Of a stretch of DNA of 43,148 nucleotides, positions 20,256-28,599 are shown in pieces. Where the stretch lies: NCBI GenBank assembly GCA_029247585.1, contig JAQWKY010000090.1, positions 1 to 43,148 of the forward strand. The letters run 5' to 3'. Under the pieces are notes generated by a model that saw nothing but the letters and a program-made list of their open reading frames with translations, did not search any database and was not told where the DNA came from. Numbering within the stretch: the stretch's first letter is position 1; each line of letters opens with the position of its first letter. The position numbers and the translations under genes were made by a program. This DNA comes from Flavobacteriales bacterium (GTDB lineage: Bacteria; Bacteroidota; Bacteroidia; Flavobacteriales; UBA7430).

Positions 20256-21230
20256 TTAAAAATCAGCGTCAAAGGTGAATCCTGCGTCTTCTTCTTTTCC
20301 TAAGACACCTGCTTTTTGGTATTCCGATACGCGCTTCTCGAAGAAGTTGGTCTTTCCTTGAAGCGAAATCATGTCCATGAAGTCGAATGGGTTTTCAACA
20401 TTGTAGACTTTATCACACCGCAATTCAACCAATAAGCGGTCGGTAACAAACTCTAAATACTGGGTCATCAGGTCTGAGTTCATTCCAATCAGTCGAACCG
20501 GCAATGCCTCGATGATGAACTCTCGCTCAATATCTAAAGCGTCAGTAATAATCTGGGTAATTCGTTCTTTAGGCACTTTATTTATGATGTGATCGTTGTG
20601 CAGCATGCATGCAAAATCACAGTGCAGCCCCTCATCGCGAGAAATTAACTCGTTGGAGAAGGTTAATCCAGGCAAGAGGCCTCTTTTCTTCATCCAGAAG
20701 ATGGAACAGAAAGAGCCTGAGAAGAAAATTCCTTCCACAGCGGCGAAAGCAATCAATCGTTCGGCAAAACTTGGCGACTCAATCCATTTTAGAGCCCAGT
20801 CCGCTTTCTTCTTAATGGCATCAAAGTTTTCAATGGCATTAAACAACTTGTCGGCCTCTGCTTTGTCTTTGATGTACGTGTCAATCAATAATGAGTAGGT
20901 TTCCGAATGGATGTTCTCCATCATGATTTGAAAGCCATAGAAAAACTTAGCCTCAGTGTACTGCACTTCAGAAAGGAAGTTTTCGGCAAGGTTTTCATTT
21001 ACAATTCCGTCTGAGGCAGCAAAAAACGCAAGAACGTGTTTGATGAAGTGTCTTTCGTCGTCGTTCAACTTGGTTTCCCAATCAATGATATCCTGGCTTA
21101 GGTCAATTTCCTCAGCCGTCCAAATGCTCGCTTCTTCCTCTTTGTAAAATTTCCAAATGTCATCGTGTACGATGGGAAAAAGAACAAATCGGTTTTCGTT
21201 TTCTTGTAAAATAGGTTCAACAGCTGCCAT
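20256..21230 (-). CDS. nrdB: ribonucleoside-diphosphate reductase beta subunit
   Basis: [72 protein letters not shown] (di-iron ligands). Confidence 0.97.
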   Translation of the reverse strand: MAAVEPILQENENRFVLFPIVHDDIWKFYKEEEASIWTAEEIDLSQDIIDWETKLNDDERHFIKHVLAFFAASDGIVNENLAENFLSEVQYTEAKFFYGFQIMMENIHSETYSLLIDTYIKDKAEADKLFNAIENFDAIKKKADWALKWIESPSFAERLIAFAAVEGIFFSGSFCSIFWMKKRGLLPGLTFSNELISRDEGLHCDFACMLHNDHIINKVPKERITQIITDALDIEREFIIEALPVRLIGMNSDLMTQYLEFVTDRLLVELRCDKVYNVENPFDFMDMISLQGKTNFFEKRVSEYQKAGVLGKEEDAGFTFDADF

Positions 21231-21510
21231 AACACATTGTATATTTTTGAACTAAATCGTTCAATTGGTTTGAAAATCAACACTTGAGAATCAAGGAATA
21301 AAAAAGCCCATTGGGATTTGAGCTACTACAAAGATTTTAATAAAAACTCTCGCATCCAATAGCGGAATTAAAATTGCTATTTGAAGTTTTCAACAAATCG
21401 TTGATATCCATCCCAAAGTGCGCATTTATAAAGAGTTGCAAAATTCTAATTAGTGTTAAAAACAAAATTAAATTAAAAAAACACGTACAAATAAAAAGTT
21501 GATATTGGGC

Positions 21511-22092
21511 CTATGAACGGCATGATTTCTCGTGCTTTTCCGCAGCAAACTCAAGGGCTTTATACCAATCTATTCCGTATTTTTTTTGAAGAGGCTCCTT
21601 TAAAAACTTATACACCGGAACTTTTAATTTTTGACCGCATTCACAGGCGGGTTCACAGATGTTCCACTTGTGGTAGTTTACCGCCTCAAATTCTGGATAA
21701 CTTTGTACGCGAACAGGATACAATTCGCAAGAAATGGGTTTCTTAAAATCAATTTTCCCGGCTCGATTGGCTGCCTCTATGGCGCATTTTGCGGTTTTGT
21801 TTTCATCGAAAAAAACGTAAACACATTCTTTTCCTTGCACCAGAGGGGTTTCCTTTTCGCCGTCTTCGCCAAGCACCCATTTCCCTTGTTCCTCTACGCC
21901 CTTAATGCCTTTCTCAACCATGTAGGGCTTTACCTCTTCGTAGATGTTTTCAAGCACTTCTACTTCGTCATCTTCCACAGGAGCGCCACCGGTTCCCTCC
22001 ACGCAACAAGCCCCTTTGCAGGCGCTCAAGTCACAGACGAACTCTTGGTCCAAGAGGTCTTCAGAAATCAGGGTGTTTTTAATAGATATCAC
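21511..22092 (-). CDS. DUF3109 family protein (Cys-rich)
   Basis: ISIKNTLISEDLLDQEFVCDLSACKGACCVEGTGGAPVEDDE..., KPISCELYPVRVQ..., CEPACECGQKL. GTG start at 22092 proposed because TATCTTTG lies 4 nt upstream and the extra N-terminus overlaps tag. Confidence 0.85.
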   Translation of the reverse strand: MISIKNTLISEDLLDQEFVCDLSACKGACCVEGTGGAPVEDDEVEVLENIYEEVKPYMVEKGIKGVEEQGKWVLGEDGEKETPLVQGKECVYVFFDENKTAKCAIEAANRAGKIDFKKPISCELYPVRVQSYPEFEAVNYHKWNICEPACECGQKLKVPVYKFLKEPLQKKYGIDWYKALEFAAEKHEKSCRS

Positions 22093-22127
22093 CCTGCAAA
22101 GATACGGTTTTCGGAGGCAAAACTGCC

Positions 22128-22673
22128 TTAATCTGTAAGGGCTTTTTCTTGTAATTGCGCGTAAATCCTGCACGATTTGATGTGTGCACCCGAAAGGTAT
22201 CCGGTACTCATTAAAAACTCTTTGGTGATTTCTCCTCCTGTAAACTTGAAGGTTGTCTTGAACACCTTCACCCAGTCTTTATGTGCCTGAGGGTGATGTT
22301 TATCCAGCCAATTTTTAAACGAGCCAAAAATTTCTTGAAGCGTTACTATTTTCTGGGCGTTGTATAGGGCAGCCTCTATCTTCAGTCTGTTGCGAATGAT
22401 TCCGGGATCGTTCATCAATCTAGTAACATCTGCTTTGCTGTACAGCGCTACTTTGGCTATCTGAAAATTTGAATAAGCACGGCGAAAATTTTCTTGCTTT
22501 TTGAGTATGGTGGTCCAAGAAAGCCCTGCTTGGTTGATTTCTAACACCAGGCGGCCAAACAATTCATCATCAGAAGAAACGGGGAATCCATACTGGGTGT
22601 CGTGGTAAATTCTGTCCAAACTGTCCTCTGGCAAGGTTGCTACATACTCGCAATACGATTTGGGCTTTTCCAT
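22128..22673 (-). CDS. tag: DNA-3-methyladenine glycosylase I
   Basis: YHDTQYGFPVSSDDELFGRLVLEINQAGLSWTTILKKQENFRRAYSNF, DPGIIRNRLKIEAALYNA. Confidence 0.93.
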   Translation of the reverse strand: MEKPKSYCEYVATLPEDSLDRIYHDTQYGFPVSSDDELFGRLVLEINQAGLSWTTILKKQENFRRAYSNFQIAKVALYSKADVTRLMNDPGIIRNRLKIEAALYNAQKIVTLQEIFGSFKNWLDKHHPQAHKDWVKVFKTTFKFTGGEITKEFLMSTGYLSGAHIKSCRIYAQLQEKALTD

Positions 22674-22849
22674 AAGACTGTTTAACTAAGCTTCTCTATT
22701 ACATGAAGACATTCGCATTGCTGAGAAGGCTTTATTTCCAAGGCGATTCAATTATAGAATTCTCTGTCTGATGGATTGCGACCCTGTATAGGGTGTCCTT
22801 CTTGAAACTTTTCTCATCAAAATGTTAATCAAATCATTCGAAGAGAATC

Positions 22850-23038
22850 CTACCGAAACCTTTTCCATTTTTGAAATAATTCACAACAAGCTCATTATCT
22901 CTTGTGTCAAAAAAGGTCGTCTTGATTGTCGCACTTAGGGTCGCGCCATACCAGAGTTGTTCCTACAGCATTCCCCACAGACCTCGATGTGTCATCTGTT
23001 TTGGAATTTCCTTGTAATTGGACCCAGTTGAGCGCGCA
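22850..23038 (-). pseudogene. possible decayed small secreted-protein gene
   Basis: Minus-strand reading gives a coding-like segment interrupted by stops: ...IPKQMTHRGLWGML*EQLWYGATLSATIKTTFFDTRDNELVVNYFKNGKGFGRILFE*. No family identified. Confidence 0.25.
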
Positions 23039-23584
23039 TTAAAACAAGTACCTGACACCCAAAGATAGTTTAATCAAATTGTCGGCTTCATCACCAATTC
23101 CAAACGCTTCTTGTTCATCTTTAGTTGGTTTGAAATTAAAATAATCCGCATTAGCGGCCAATGCCCAGTTAGAACCCAATGGAATATTATACGTGGCTCC
23201 TAAAACGACACCTTTACAATCTATTGTAAGTTTATATCCATCAACTTCAATTACTGTACTTACTACCGCATATTGAGGCTTAAAATCAAAACGTCCTGCT
23301 GATATCATCGGGCCCAAAGATAAATACCCAACTCCCACAGTAATCCCTGGATCATATGTAGATATGTGCCCGCTCGCCCCCCAGTTCAAGGTTGCTCCAA
23401 AAGTTTCAGTAAATCGGAATCCAAGATTAATCAGACCAAGTTCAAATCCAGCATCAATAGCATCACCAGTGTCACCGATTGGCAAACCAACACCTAAATT
23501 TAGGCCGACATAACCCTTAGAGTCTTGTGCATAAGATTGTGAGGTTAATAACGTCGCTACAAATAGAACAATTAACTTCTTCAT
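23039..23584 (-). CDS. outer membrane beta-barrel protein
   Basis: Signal peptide MKKLIVLFVATLLTSQSYAQ; alternating beta-barrel pattern; C-terminal LIKLSLGVRYLF. Confidence 0.8.
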   Translation of the reverse strand: MKKLIVLFVATLLTSQSYAQDSKGYVGLNLGVGLPIGDTGDAIDAGFELGLINLGFRFTETFGATLNWGASGHISTYDPGITVGVGYLSLGPMISAGRFDFKPQYAVVSTVIEVDGYKLTIDCKGVVLGATYNIPLGSNWALAANADYFNFKPTKDEQEAFGIGDEADNLIKLSLGVRYLF

Positions 23585-23636
23585 GTTTGTTTTTCTTTAG
23601 TTAGACAACTAATCTATTGATTTTTTAGCACTAAAG

Positions 23637-23668
23637 AAAACCTCCTCAATAAAGAGGAGGCTTTGTAC
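23637..23668. repeat. direct repeat copy 1 of the tRNA-Leu terminator/3' flank
   Basis: aaaacctcctcaataaagaggaggctttgtac, 31/32 identical to 24760-24791. Confidence 0.8.
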
Positions 23669-23697
23669 ACGATGCGGTGAACTTATCGAACTCTTTG

Positions 23698-23787
23698 ATG
23701 GAAGACCTTGAAAAGCTTGGAAAGTTCTACGAAAAGCACAAAAGCTACATAAAGTCGAAATCTGAGAAGAACCTAGAAGAGGCTTAG
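23698..23787 (+). pseudogene. short coding-like fragment (MEDLEKLGKFYEKHKSYIKSKSEKNLEEA*)
   Basis: Open frame with Lys/Glu-rich coding-like composition, no recognisable family, adjacent to the direct repeat. Confidence 0.3.
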
Positions 23788-23843
23788 TATTACACTACTA
23801 CCCAGTTATAGAACTGAACTAGAACTTAGAAGGAGCGGATTAA

Positions 23844-24722
23844 TTACTTATTCCTCTCTATATTATATGAAATTCCTAAAGTAAAATTTATTGACGATAG
23901 GTTTTGGGTGCCACCACGAGAAGAAAGGTATACGATTTCATAATCCCTCTTATTGGCATACATATACCCCAAAGAATATTCTAGATTTAGATTCTTATAT
24001 AGTCTATAAAACCCATCTAAACCAAACTTATAAATAATAAAATTGTCTACATCATTTATGTTGTCTGGAAATTCACCCAAATTTTCGGCCGTCAGGACCA
24101 CAAAACCATAATTTGGGTCAATTTGGTCTCCAAAAGACAATTGAGACTTATCTAATTCTATAATATATTTATCCCTAGTAATCCCAACCCTAAAAAACGC
24201 CCTTATTATGTTGTCTTGTAATTTTATCGAAGGCCCTATAAACAATCCAAATCTATGAAGATTCCCACTTAAAACACTTGGGGGTTGATATAAAGAATTA
24301 AAAGAAAAAAAGACCTCTCCAGTAATGTGAGCAATTTTATATAAATGAGATTCATAAATTAGGGTGCTGGTAACCCCTAGACCTTGAAAAATTGATTCCG
24401 AAAAATAATTCCCCCCACCTAAAAGGCCAATTTTATTGGATGAAAAATTTGTTTCGAAAAGATTTTTAGGAGGCCTTCCCAGCTTATTAGAAAGTCGGTT
24501 ATTTATAATATCAACTCTACCAGAGTCGTGAATAATTTTAATTATTTTCTTTCGATTAATAAAATAGTTTAAATCCTCACCAAGGTGGGTGTACTTAATA
24601 TTTTTAACTCCCATTTCGACAATCTTTACACTTAAAGTGTCTCCGCTTACTAATACTAATTTATCGCTTTGACAATAACACATTAGAGGAATAAATGATA
24701 GTATCTGTAATAGTTTTTTCAT
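23844..24722 (-). CDS. hypothetical secreted/outer-membrane protein
   Basis: Signal peptide MKKLLQILSFIPLMCYCQ; 292 aa; beta-rich C-terminus (LGYMYANKRDYEIVYLSSRGG...INFTLGISYNIERNK); AT-rich relative to neighbours. Confidence 0.7.
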   Translation of the reverse strand: MKKLLQILSFIPLMCYCQSDKLVLVSGDTLSVKIVEMGVKNIKYTHLGEDLNYFINRKKIIKIIHDSGRVDIINNRLSNKLGRPPKNLFETNFSSNKIGLLGGGNYFSESIFQGLGVTSTLIYESHLYKIAHITGEVFFSFNSLYQPPSVLSGNLHRFGLFIGPSIKLQDNIIRAFFRVGITRDKYIIELDKSQLSFGDQIDPNYGFVVLTAENLGEFPDNINDVDNFIIYKFGLDGFYRLYKNLNLEYSLGYMYANKRDYEIVYLSSRGGTQNLSSINFTLGISYNIERNK

Positions 24723-24759
24723 AATCGTAATTTAAATATGAGCTAATATATGAAAAACA

Positions 24760-24791
24760 AAAACCTCCTCAATAATGAGGAGGCTTTGTAC
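24760..24791. repeat. direct repeat copy 2 / tRNA-Leu terminator hairpin
   Basis: aaaacctcctcaataatgaggaggctttgtac; on the minus strand CCTCCTCA-TTAT-TGAGGAGG-TTTTTG directly after the tRNA. Confidence 0.8.
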
Positions 24792-24870
24792 CTGGGGCGG
24801 GAATCGAACCCGCACTCTCGAAAGAACTGGATTTTGAATCCAGCGCGTCTACCAATTCCGCCACCCAGGC
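24789..24870 (-). tRNA. tRNA-Leu (anticodon CAA)
   Basis: GCCTGGGTGGCGGAATTGGTAGACGCGCTGGATTCAAAATCCAGTTCTTTCGAGAGTGCGGGTTCGATTCCCGCCCCAGGTA; acceptor GCCTGGG/CCCAGGT, anticodon loop TTCAAAA, T-arm GCGGGTTCGATTCCCGC. Confidence 0.96.
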
Positions 24871-25124
24871 TTGAAAAAGGTCGAGGGGCAAAATTAAGAA
24901 TACTTTGGCGCCCACAAAATATTTTTTGTTTTTAATTGTTCCTCTGAAGACTTTCTACGTGATTCTCACTCTTGGCTGTCTTTACCTGTGTTTTTGTCTA
25001 AGTCCGTGATAAACAAAGAGTACTCATAATCCGCCGTATACTAGAGCGTTTTCAATATAATTTCTTACATTTGCACCCCTTACAGAGGAACGGATTAATC
25101 TATTTATCAAAGGATTGCAAAACG

Positions 25125-26054
25125 ATGGATTCAACAATTAAAATATTTTCAGGTAGAGCGACACTCCCTTTAGCAAAAAAAATTGCCGAAGACTATGGTG
25201 TTCCCTTAGGAAATATCATCATTTTCAATTTCAGTGATGGCGAATTTATCCCTTCTTTTGAAGAAACCGTAAGAGGCTCTAAAGTCTTCATCATCCAGTC
25301 TACACCACCTCCATCAGACAATCTCATGGAGTTGTTGCTGATGATTGATGCCGCCAAACGCGCTTCTGCATCACAAATTGTTGCCGTGATGCCTTACTTC
25401 GGAATGGCACGCCAAGATCGTAAAGACAAGCCTAGAGTTCCTATAGGAGCAAAGCTCGTTGCCAATATGCTCACCGCAGCAGGCGCAACGCGCATCATGA
25501 CCTGCGACTTGCACGCCGATCAAATTCAAGGCTTCCTAGAAGTTCCGGTAGATCACTTGTACGCTTCTTCCGTTTTTATTGACCACATCAAATCCTTAAA
25601 CCTAGACCATTTAACCATCGCCTCTCCAGATATGGGCGGATCCAAGCGTGCGCATGCGTATGCCAAGCACTTGGGTTGCGAAATGGTGATTTGTTACAAG
25701 CACCGTAAGAAAGCCAATGAAATTGGTGATATGCGCGTGATTGGAGAGGTAGAAGGAAGAAACATCGTGTTGGTGGATGACATGGTGGATACCGCGGGTA
25801 CGCTAACCACTGCAGCAGACATGATGCTGAAACACGGAGCACTATCCGTTCGTGCAGTTTGTACTCACCCCGTTTTGTCAGGCAAAGCCTACGAACGTGT
25901 AGAAAACTCAAAAATGCTTGAACTTATCGTAACCGATACCTTGCCAAGCCAAGAGAGTCCTAAAATTAAAGTCATAAGCATCGCTCCGCTGTTTGCCAAC
26001 GTGATAAAAAACGTGGTAAACAATGAATCGATTAGTAAAAATTTTATTCGTTAA
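25125..26054 (+). CDS. prs: ribose-phosphate pyrophosphokinase
   Basis: MDSTIKIFSGRATLPLAKKIAEDYG..., FSDGEFIPSFEETVRGSKVFIIQST, RQDRKDKPRVPIGAKLVANML, IVLVDDMVDTAGTL. Internal Met at 25125 preferred. Confidence 0.97.
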   Translation: MDSTIKIFSGRATLPLAKKIAEDYGVPLGNIIIFNFSDGEFIPSFEETVRGSKVFIIQSTPPPSDNLMELLLMIDAAKRASASQIVAVMPYFGMARQDRKDKPRVPIGAKLVANMLTAAGATRIMTCDLHADQIQGFLEVPVDHLYASSVFIDHIKSLNLDHLTIASPDMGGSKRAHAYAKHLGCEMVICYKHRKKANEIGDMRVIGEVEGRNIVLVDDMVDTAGTLTTAADMMLKHGALSVRAVCTHPVLSGKAYERVENSKMLELIVTDTLPSQESPKIKVISIAPLFANVIKNVVNNESISKNFIR

Positions 26055-26082
26055 TTAGTTTATAAACCAAAAATCAAACCAA

Positions 26083-26703
26083 ATGAAATCAGTATCTATT
26101 AGCGCTGAAAAGCGTGTAGATTTGGGGAAAAAGGAAGCTAAAGCCTTAAGAGCTGCAGGGAAAGTACCTTGCGTTGTTTACGGCGGAGAAACCGTACAAC
26201 ACTTTGCGGCTACAGAAATTGCTTTCAACAACCTTGTTTACACACCGAATGTATACGCGGTGGCGATTGATATTGAGGGCACTACAGTTAATGCCCTTAT
26301 CAAAGACATTCAATTTCACCCCGTAACCGACAGAATCATTCACATCGACTTTGTTGAGTTGACTCCAGGGAAAAGCGTAAACACAGAAATTCCTGTTGTT
26401 ATTAACGGAAATGCTATCGGTGTAAGAAATGGTGGTAAATTGCGTAAAACACTTCGTAAGCTGAGTGTTCGTGCTACGCCTGAAAACTTGCCTGACGCCA
26501 TTACACTCGACATCTCTAAAATGAAAATTGGAGAGAAAATTTACGTTAGAGACGTAGATGCTAAAGGTTTTGACATTCTAACTTCTGGTAATGCGGTAAT
26601 TGTTGCTGTGAAAACGGCTCGTAATGTCGTTGAAGAAGAGGAAGAAGAAGGAGCTGAAGCTGCTGCTGACGCGCCTGCTGCTGAAGCACCTGCTGCAGAA
26701 TAA
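26083..26703 (+). CDS. rplY: 50S ribosomal protein L25/general stress protein Ctc
   Basis: MKSVSISAEKRVDLGKKEAKALRAAGKVPCVVYGG..., IHIDFVELTPGKSVNTEIPVV; acidic/Ala-rich C-terminal tail. Confidence 0.96.
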   Translation: MKSVSISAEKRVDLGKKEAKALRAAGKVPCVVYGGETVQHFAATEIAFNNLVYTPNVYAVAIDIEGTTVNALIKDIQFHPVTDRIIHIDFVELTPGKSVNTEIPVVINGNAIGVRNGGKLRKTLRKLSVRATPENLPDAITLDISKMKIGEKIYVRDVDAKGFDILTSGNAVIVAVKTARNVVEEEEEEGAEAAADAPAAEAPAAE

Positions 26704-26705
26704 AC

Positions 26706-27272
26706 ATGAAAAAATTCCTTATCATAGGATTAGGAAATGTTGGAGCTGAGTATGCAAATACGCGGCACAATATAGGCTTTAAAGTATTGGAAGCGCTCGC
26801 GAGTGCTTCCAATACTTGTTTTAAGCCCAATCGTTATGCAGATACTGCAACGATAAAAATCAAAGGCCGTTCGGTTACTTTGGTCAAACCAACCACCTTT
26901 ATGAACCTTAGTGGAAAGGCGGTAAACTACTATCTGCAGAACGAAAAAATCGCCCTTGAAAACACCCTAATCATCACAGATGATTTAGCGCTTCCCTTTG
27001 GTGCGCTTCGCATGCGGACAAAAGGCAGCGATGGTGGACACAACGGCTTAAAACACATCATTCAGACCTTAAACTGTTCACAATTCACTAGAATACGATT
27101 TGGGGTGGGCAACGAGTTTTCAAAAGGAAAACAAGTCGATTATGTACTCGGCGAATGGTCTTCTGAAGAAGAAGAAAAATTGAAGGAGCGCTTAGAAACC
27201 CTCTCCAAAATGATTCAAAGCTTTGTTTGTATTGGAGCCCCAAAAACCATGACGGACTTCAACGGGAAATAA
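26706..27272 (+). CDS. pth: aminoacyl-tRNA hydrolase
   Basis: KFLIIGLGNVGAEYANTRHNIGFKVLEAL..., KPTTFMNLSGKAVNYY, DDLALPFGALRMRTKGSDGGHNGLKHI. Confidence 0.97.
   Translation: MKKFLIIGLGNVGAEYANTRHNIGFKVLEALASASNTCFKPNRYADTATIKIKGRSVTLVKPTTFMNLSGKAVNYYLQNEKIALENTLIITDDLALPFGALRMRTKGSDGGHNGLKHIIQTLNCSQFTRIRFGVGNEFSKGKQVDYVLGEWSSEEEEKLKERLETLSKMIQSFVCIGAPKTMTDFNGK
26782..26817. repeat. 36-bp near-perfect palindrome inside pth
   Basis: AAGTATTGGAAGC-GCTCGCGAGT-GCTTCCAATACTT: every position pairs except one G/T (a wobble in RNA). Confidence 0.85.
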
Positions 27273-27371
27273 TCCCAAAACCTCTCTCAGCCCTTGTTTT
27301 TGTGACGCTTGTAAGGACATCAGGCCTTATCATTTAAATTGCTTATCTTAGTTTCACACAAAAACTCGAAA

Positions 27372-28283
27372 ATGAAAACCCTCTCTCTTTTTGCTGTGTT
27401 TATAAGCATTTCCGTATCCGCACAAAATAACAATTGTTGCATCAACCCAAATTGGGTGAATCCGGACGCCATGTGTACGGAACAATACGAGCCTGTAACG
27501 GGTTGTGATGGAAAGTTGTACAGCAATGCTTGTTTTGCATCGATTGCCGGAGTAAGCTCTTGGGAAAACAGTGCTGGAGAGCTTACCAATATAGATTGGG
27601 ATTGTGCATCTAGCCCGGTCCTTTGTGAAACACCCTCAGGAGTTGTCATTTATGAGGTGGGTGATTGGACCAACCCCGATAATCCTTGCGAAGCGGGTTA
27701 CTGCAGTGCAGATGGATTCTTTTCTCAAATCGTATATGACTGCCCCTACGAGATGGGAATCCCGTGTGAGGGAGAGTTGGTGCAAGTACCTGGGCAATGC
27801 TGTTCGGAATGCATTGAAGAGGAGCCTCTGTGTACTTCTAGCAGTGGAATAGAAATCTATGAAGCCGGAGACTGGTTTAACCCCAACAACCCTTGCGATG
27901 CGGGGTTTTGCGGCGAAGATGGAACTTTCTCCATGATGATTATTGATTGTGCAGAACCTATGGGTGTAGAATGCGATGGTGAATGGGTTGACGTGGAAGG
28001 GCAATGCTGTTCAGAATGTGTTGAAATTACCGATAACGTCTGTTCAGGAGTTTCTATTACACTGAACCAAGGCTGGAATATGATTGGTTTCGGATGTGAC
28101 AGCGACAAAAATGCTTCAACGACTTTTTCCAGCATACAGAACCAACTCATCATCGCCAAAGATGGCGTTGGAAATGCCTACTTAACCGAATATGACTTTA
28201 ACGGAATTGGTGATTTAAAACGCGGCTATGGCTACTTGATAAAAGTCACCGAAGAAATTCCGAATTATAACATTTGCAGGTAA
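27372..28283 (+). CDS. secreted Cys-rich protein: Kazal-like domain, two VWC-like repeats, C-terminal GWNMIG domain
   Basis: Signal peptide MKTLSLFAVFISISVSAQ; Kazal-like CTEQYEPVTGCDGKLYSNACFASIAGV; two repeats SGVVIYEVGDWTNPDNPCEAGYCSADG...GQCCSEC and SGIEIYEAGDWFNPNNPCDAGFCGEDG...GQCCSEC; then NQGWNMIGFGCDSD.... Confidence 0.82.
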   Translation: MKTLSLFAVFISISVSAQNNNCCINPNWVNPDAMCTEQYEPVTGCDGKLYSNACFASIAGVSSWENSAGELTNIDWDCASSPVLCETPSGVVIYEVGDWTNPDNPCEAGYCSADGFFSQIVYDCPYEMGIPCEGELVQVPGQCCSECIEEEPLCTSSSGIEIYEAGDWFNPNNPCDAGFCGEDGTFSMMIIDCAEPMGVECDGEWVDVEGQCCSECVEITDNVCSGVSITLNQGWNMIGFGCDSDKNASTTFSSIQNQLIIAKDGVGNAYLTEYDFNGIGDLKRGYGYLIKVTEEIPNYNICR

Positions 28284-28599
28284 TACACTCTAAAAAAATT
28301 CTATCCGCTATCTCTGGGATTACTCGTTGACGGATTTAAACGTTTGTGGATTACACAAAACAATCCCTTTAAAGAAGGTGTAAAGTAGTCTAGGGTCTCC
28401 GAATACATCTTGAAACGCTGTACCGGAAATGATAAGCATCGTAAATCGGGAAAAGCAATCGTTGTGGGCTATTTGAATACCTCGAAGAGTTTTATGACTG
28501 CTACTTACCCCTCAAATGCATTGGCTGCAATGCTCTAAAAGGTAAAGAACTCAAGAAGCTTCTTAACTCTTCTGTGCTTTGTTTCGGAATTCCTGAAGA

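Noticed and set aside
22093-22173. N-terminal extension of the DUF3109 ORF
   Set aside because: Overlaps tag out of frame; a GTG start at 22092 placed after TATCTTTG fits better.
24750-24935. 61-aa plus-strand ORF
   Set aside because: Runs antisense through the tRNA-Leu gene and its terminator.
26630-26700. Triplet-rich GAA/GCT tract at the rplY 3' end
   Set aside because: Ordinary acidic/Ala-rich low-complexity tail of L25/Ctc proteins in this phylum.
26561-26830. Minus-strand ORF sharing VLEALASASNT with Pth
   Set aside because: The shared peptide is a consequence of the palindrome in pth; the remainder is antisense to rplY/pth.
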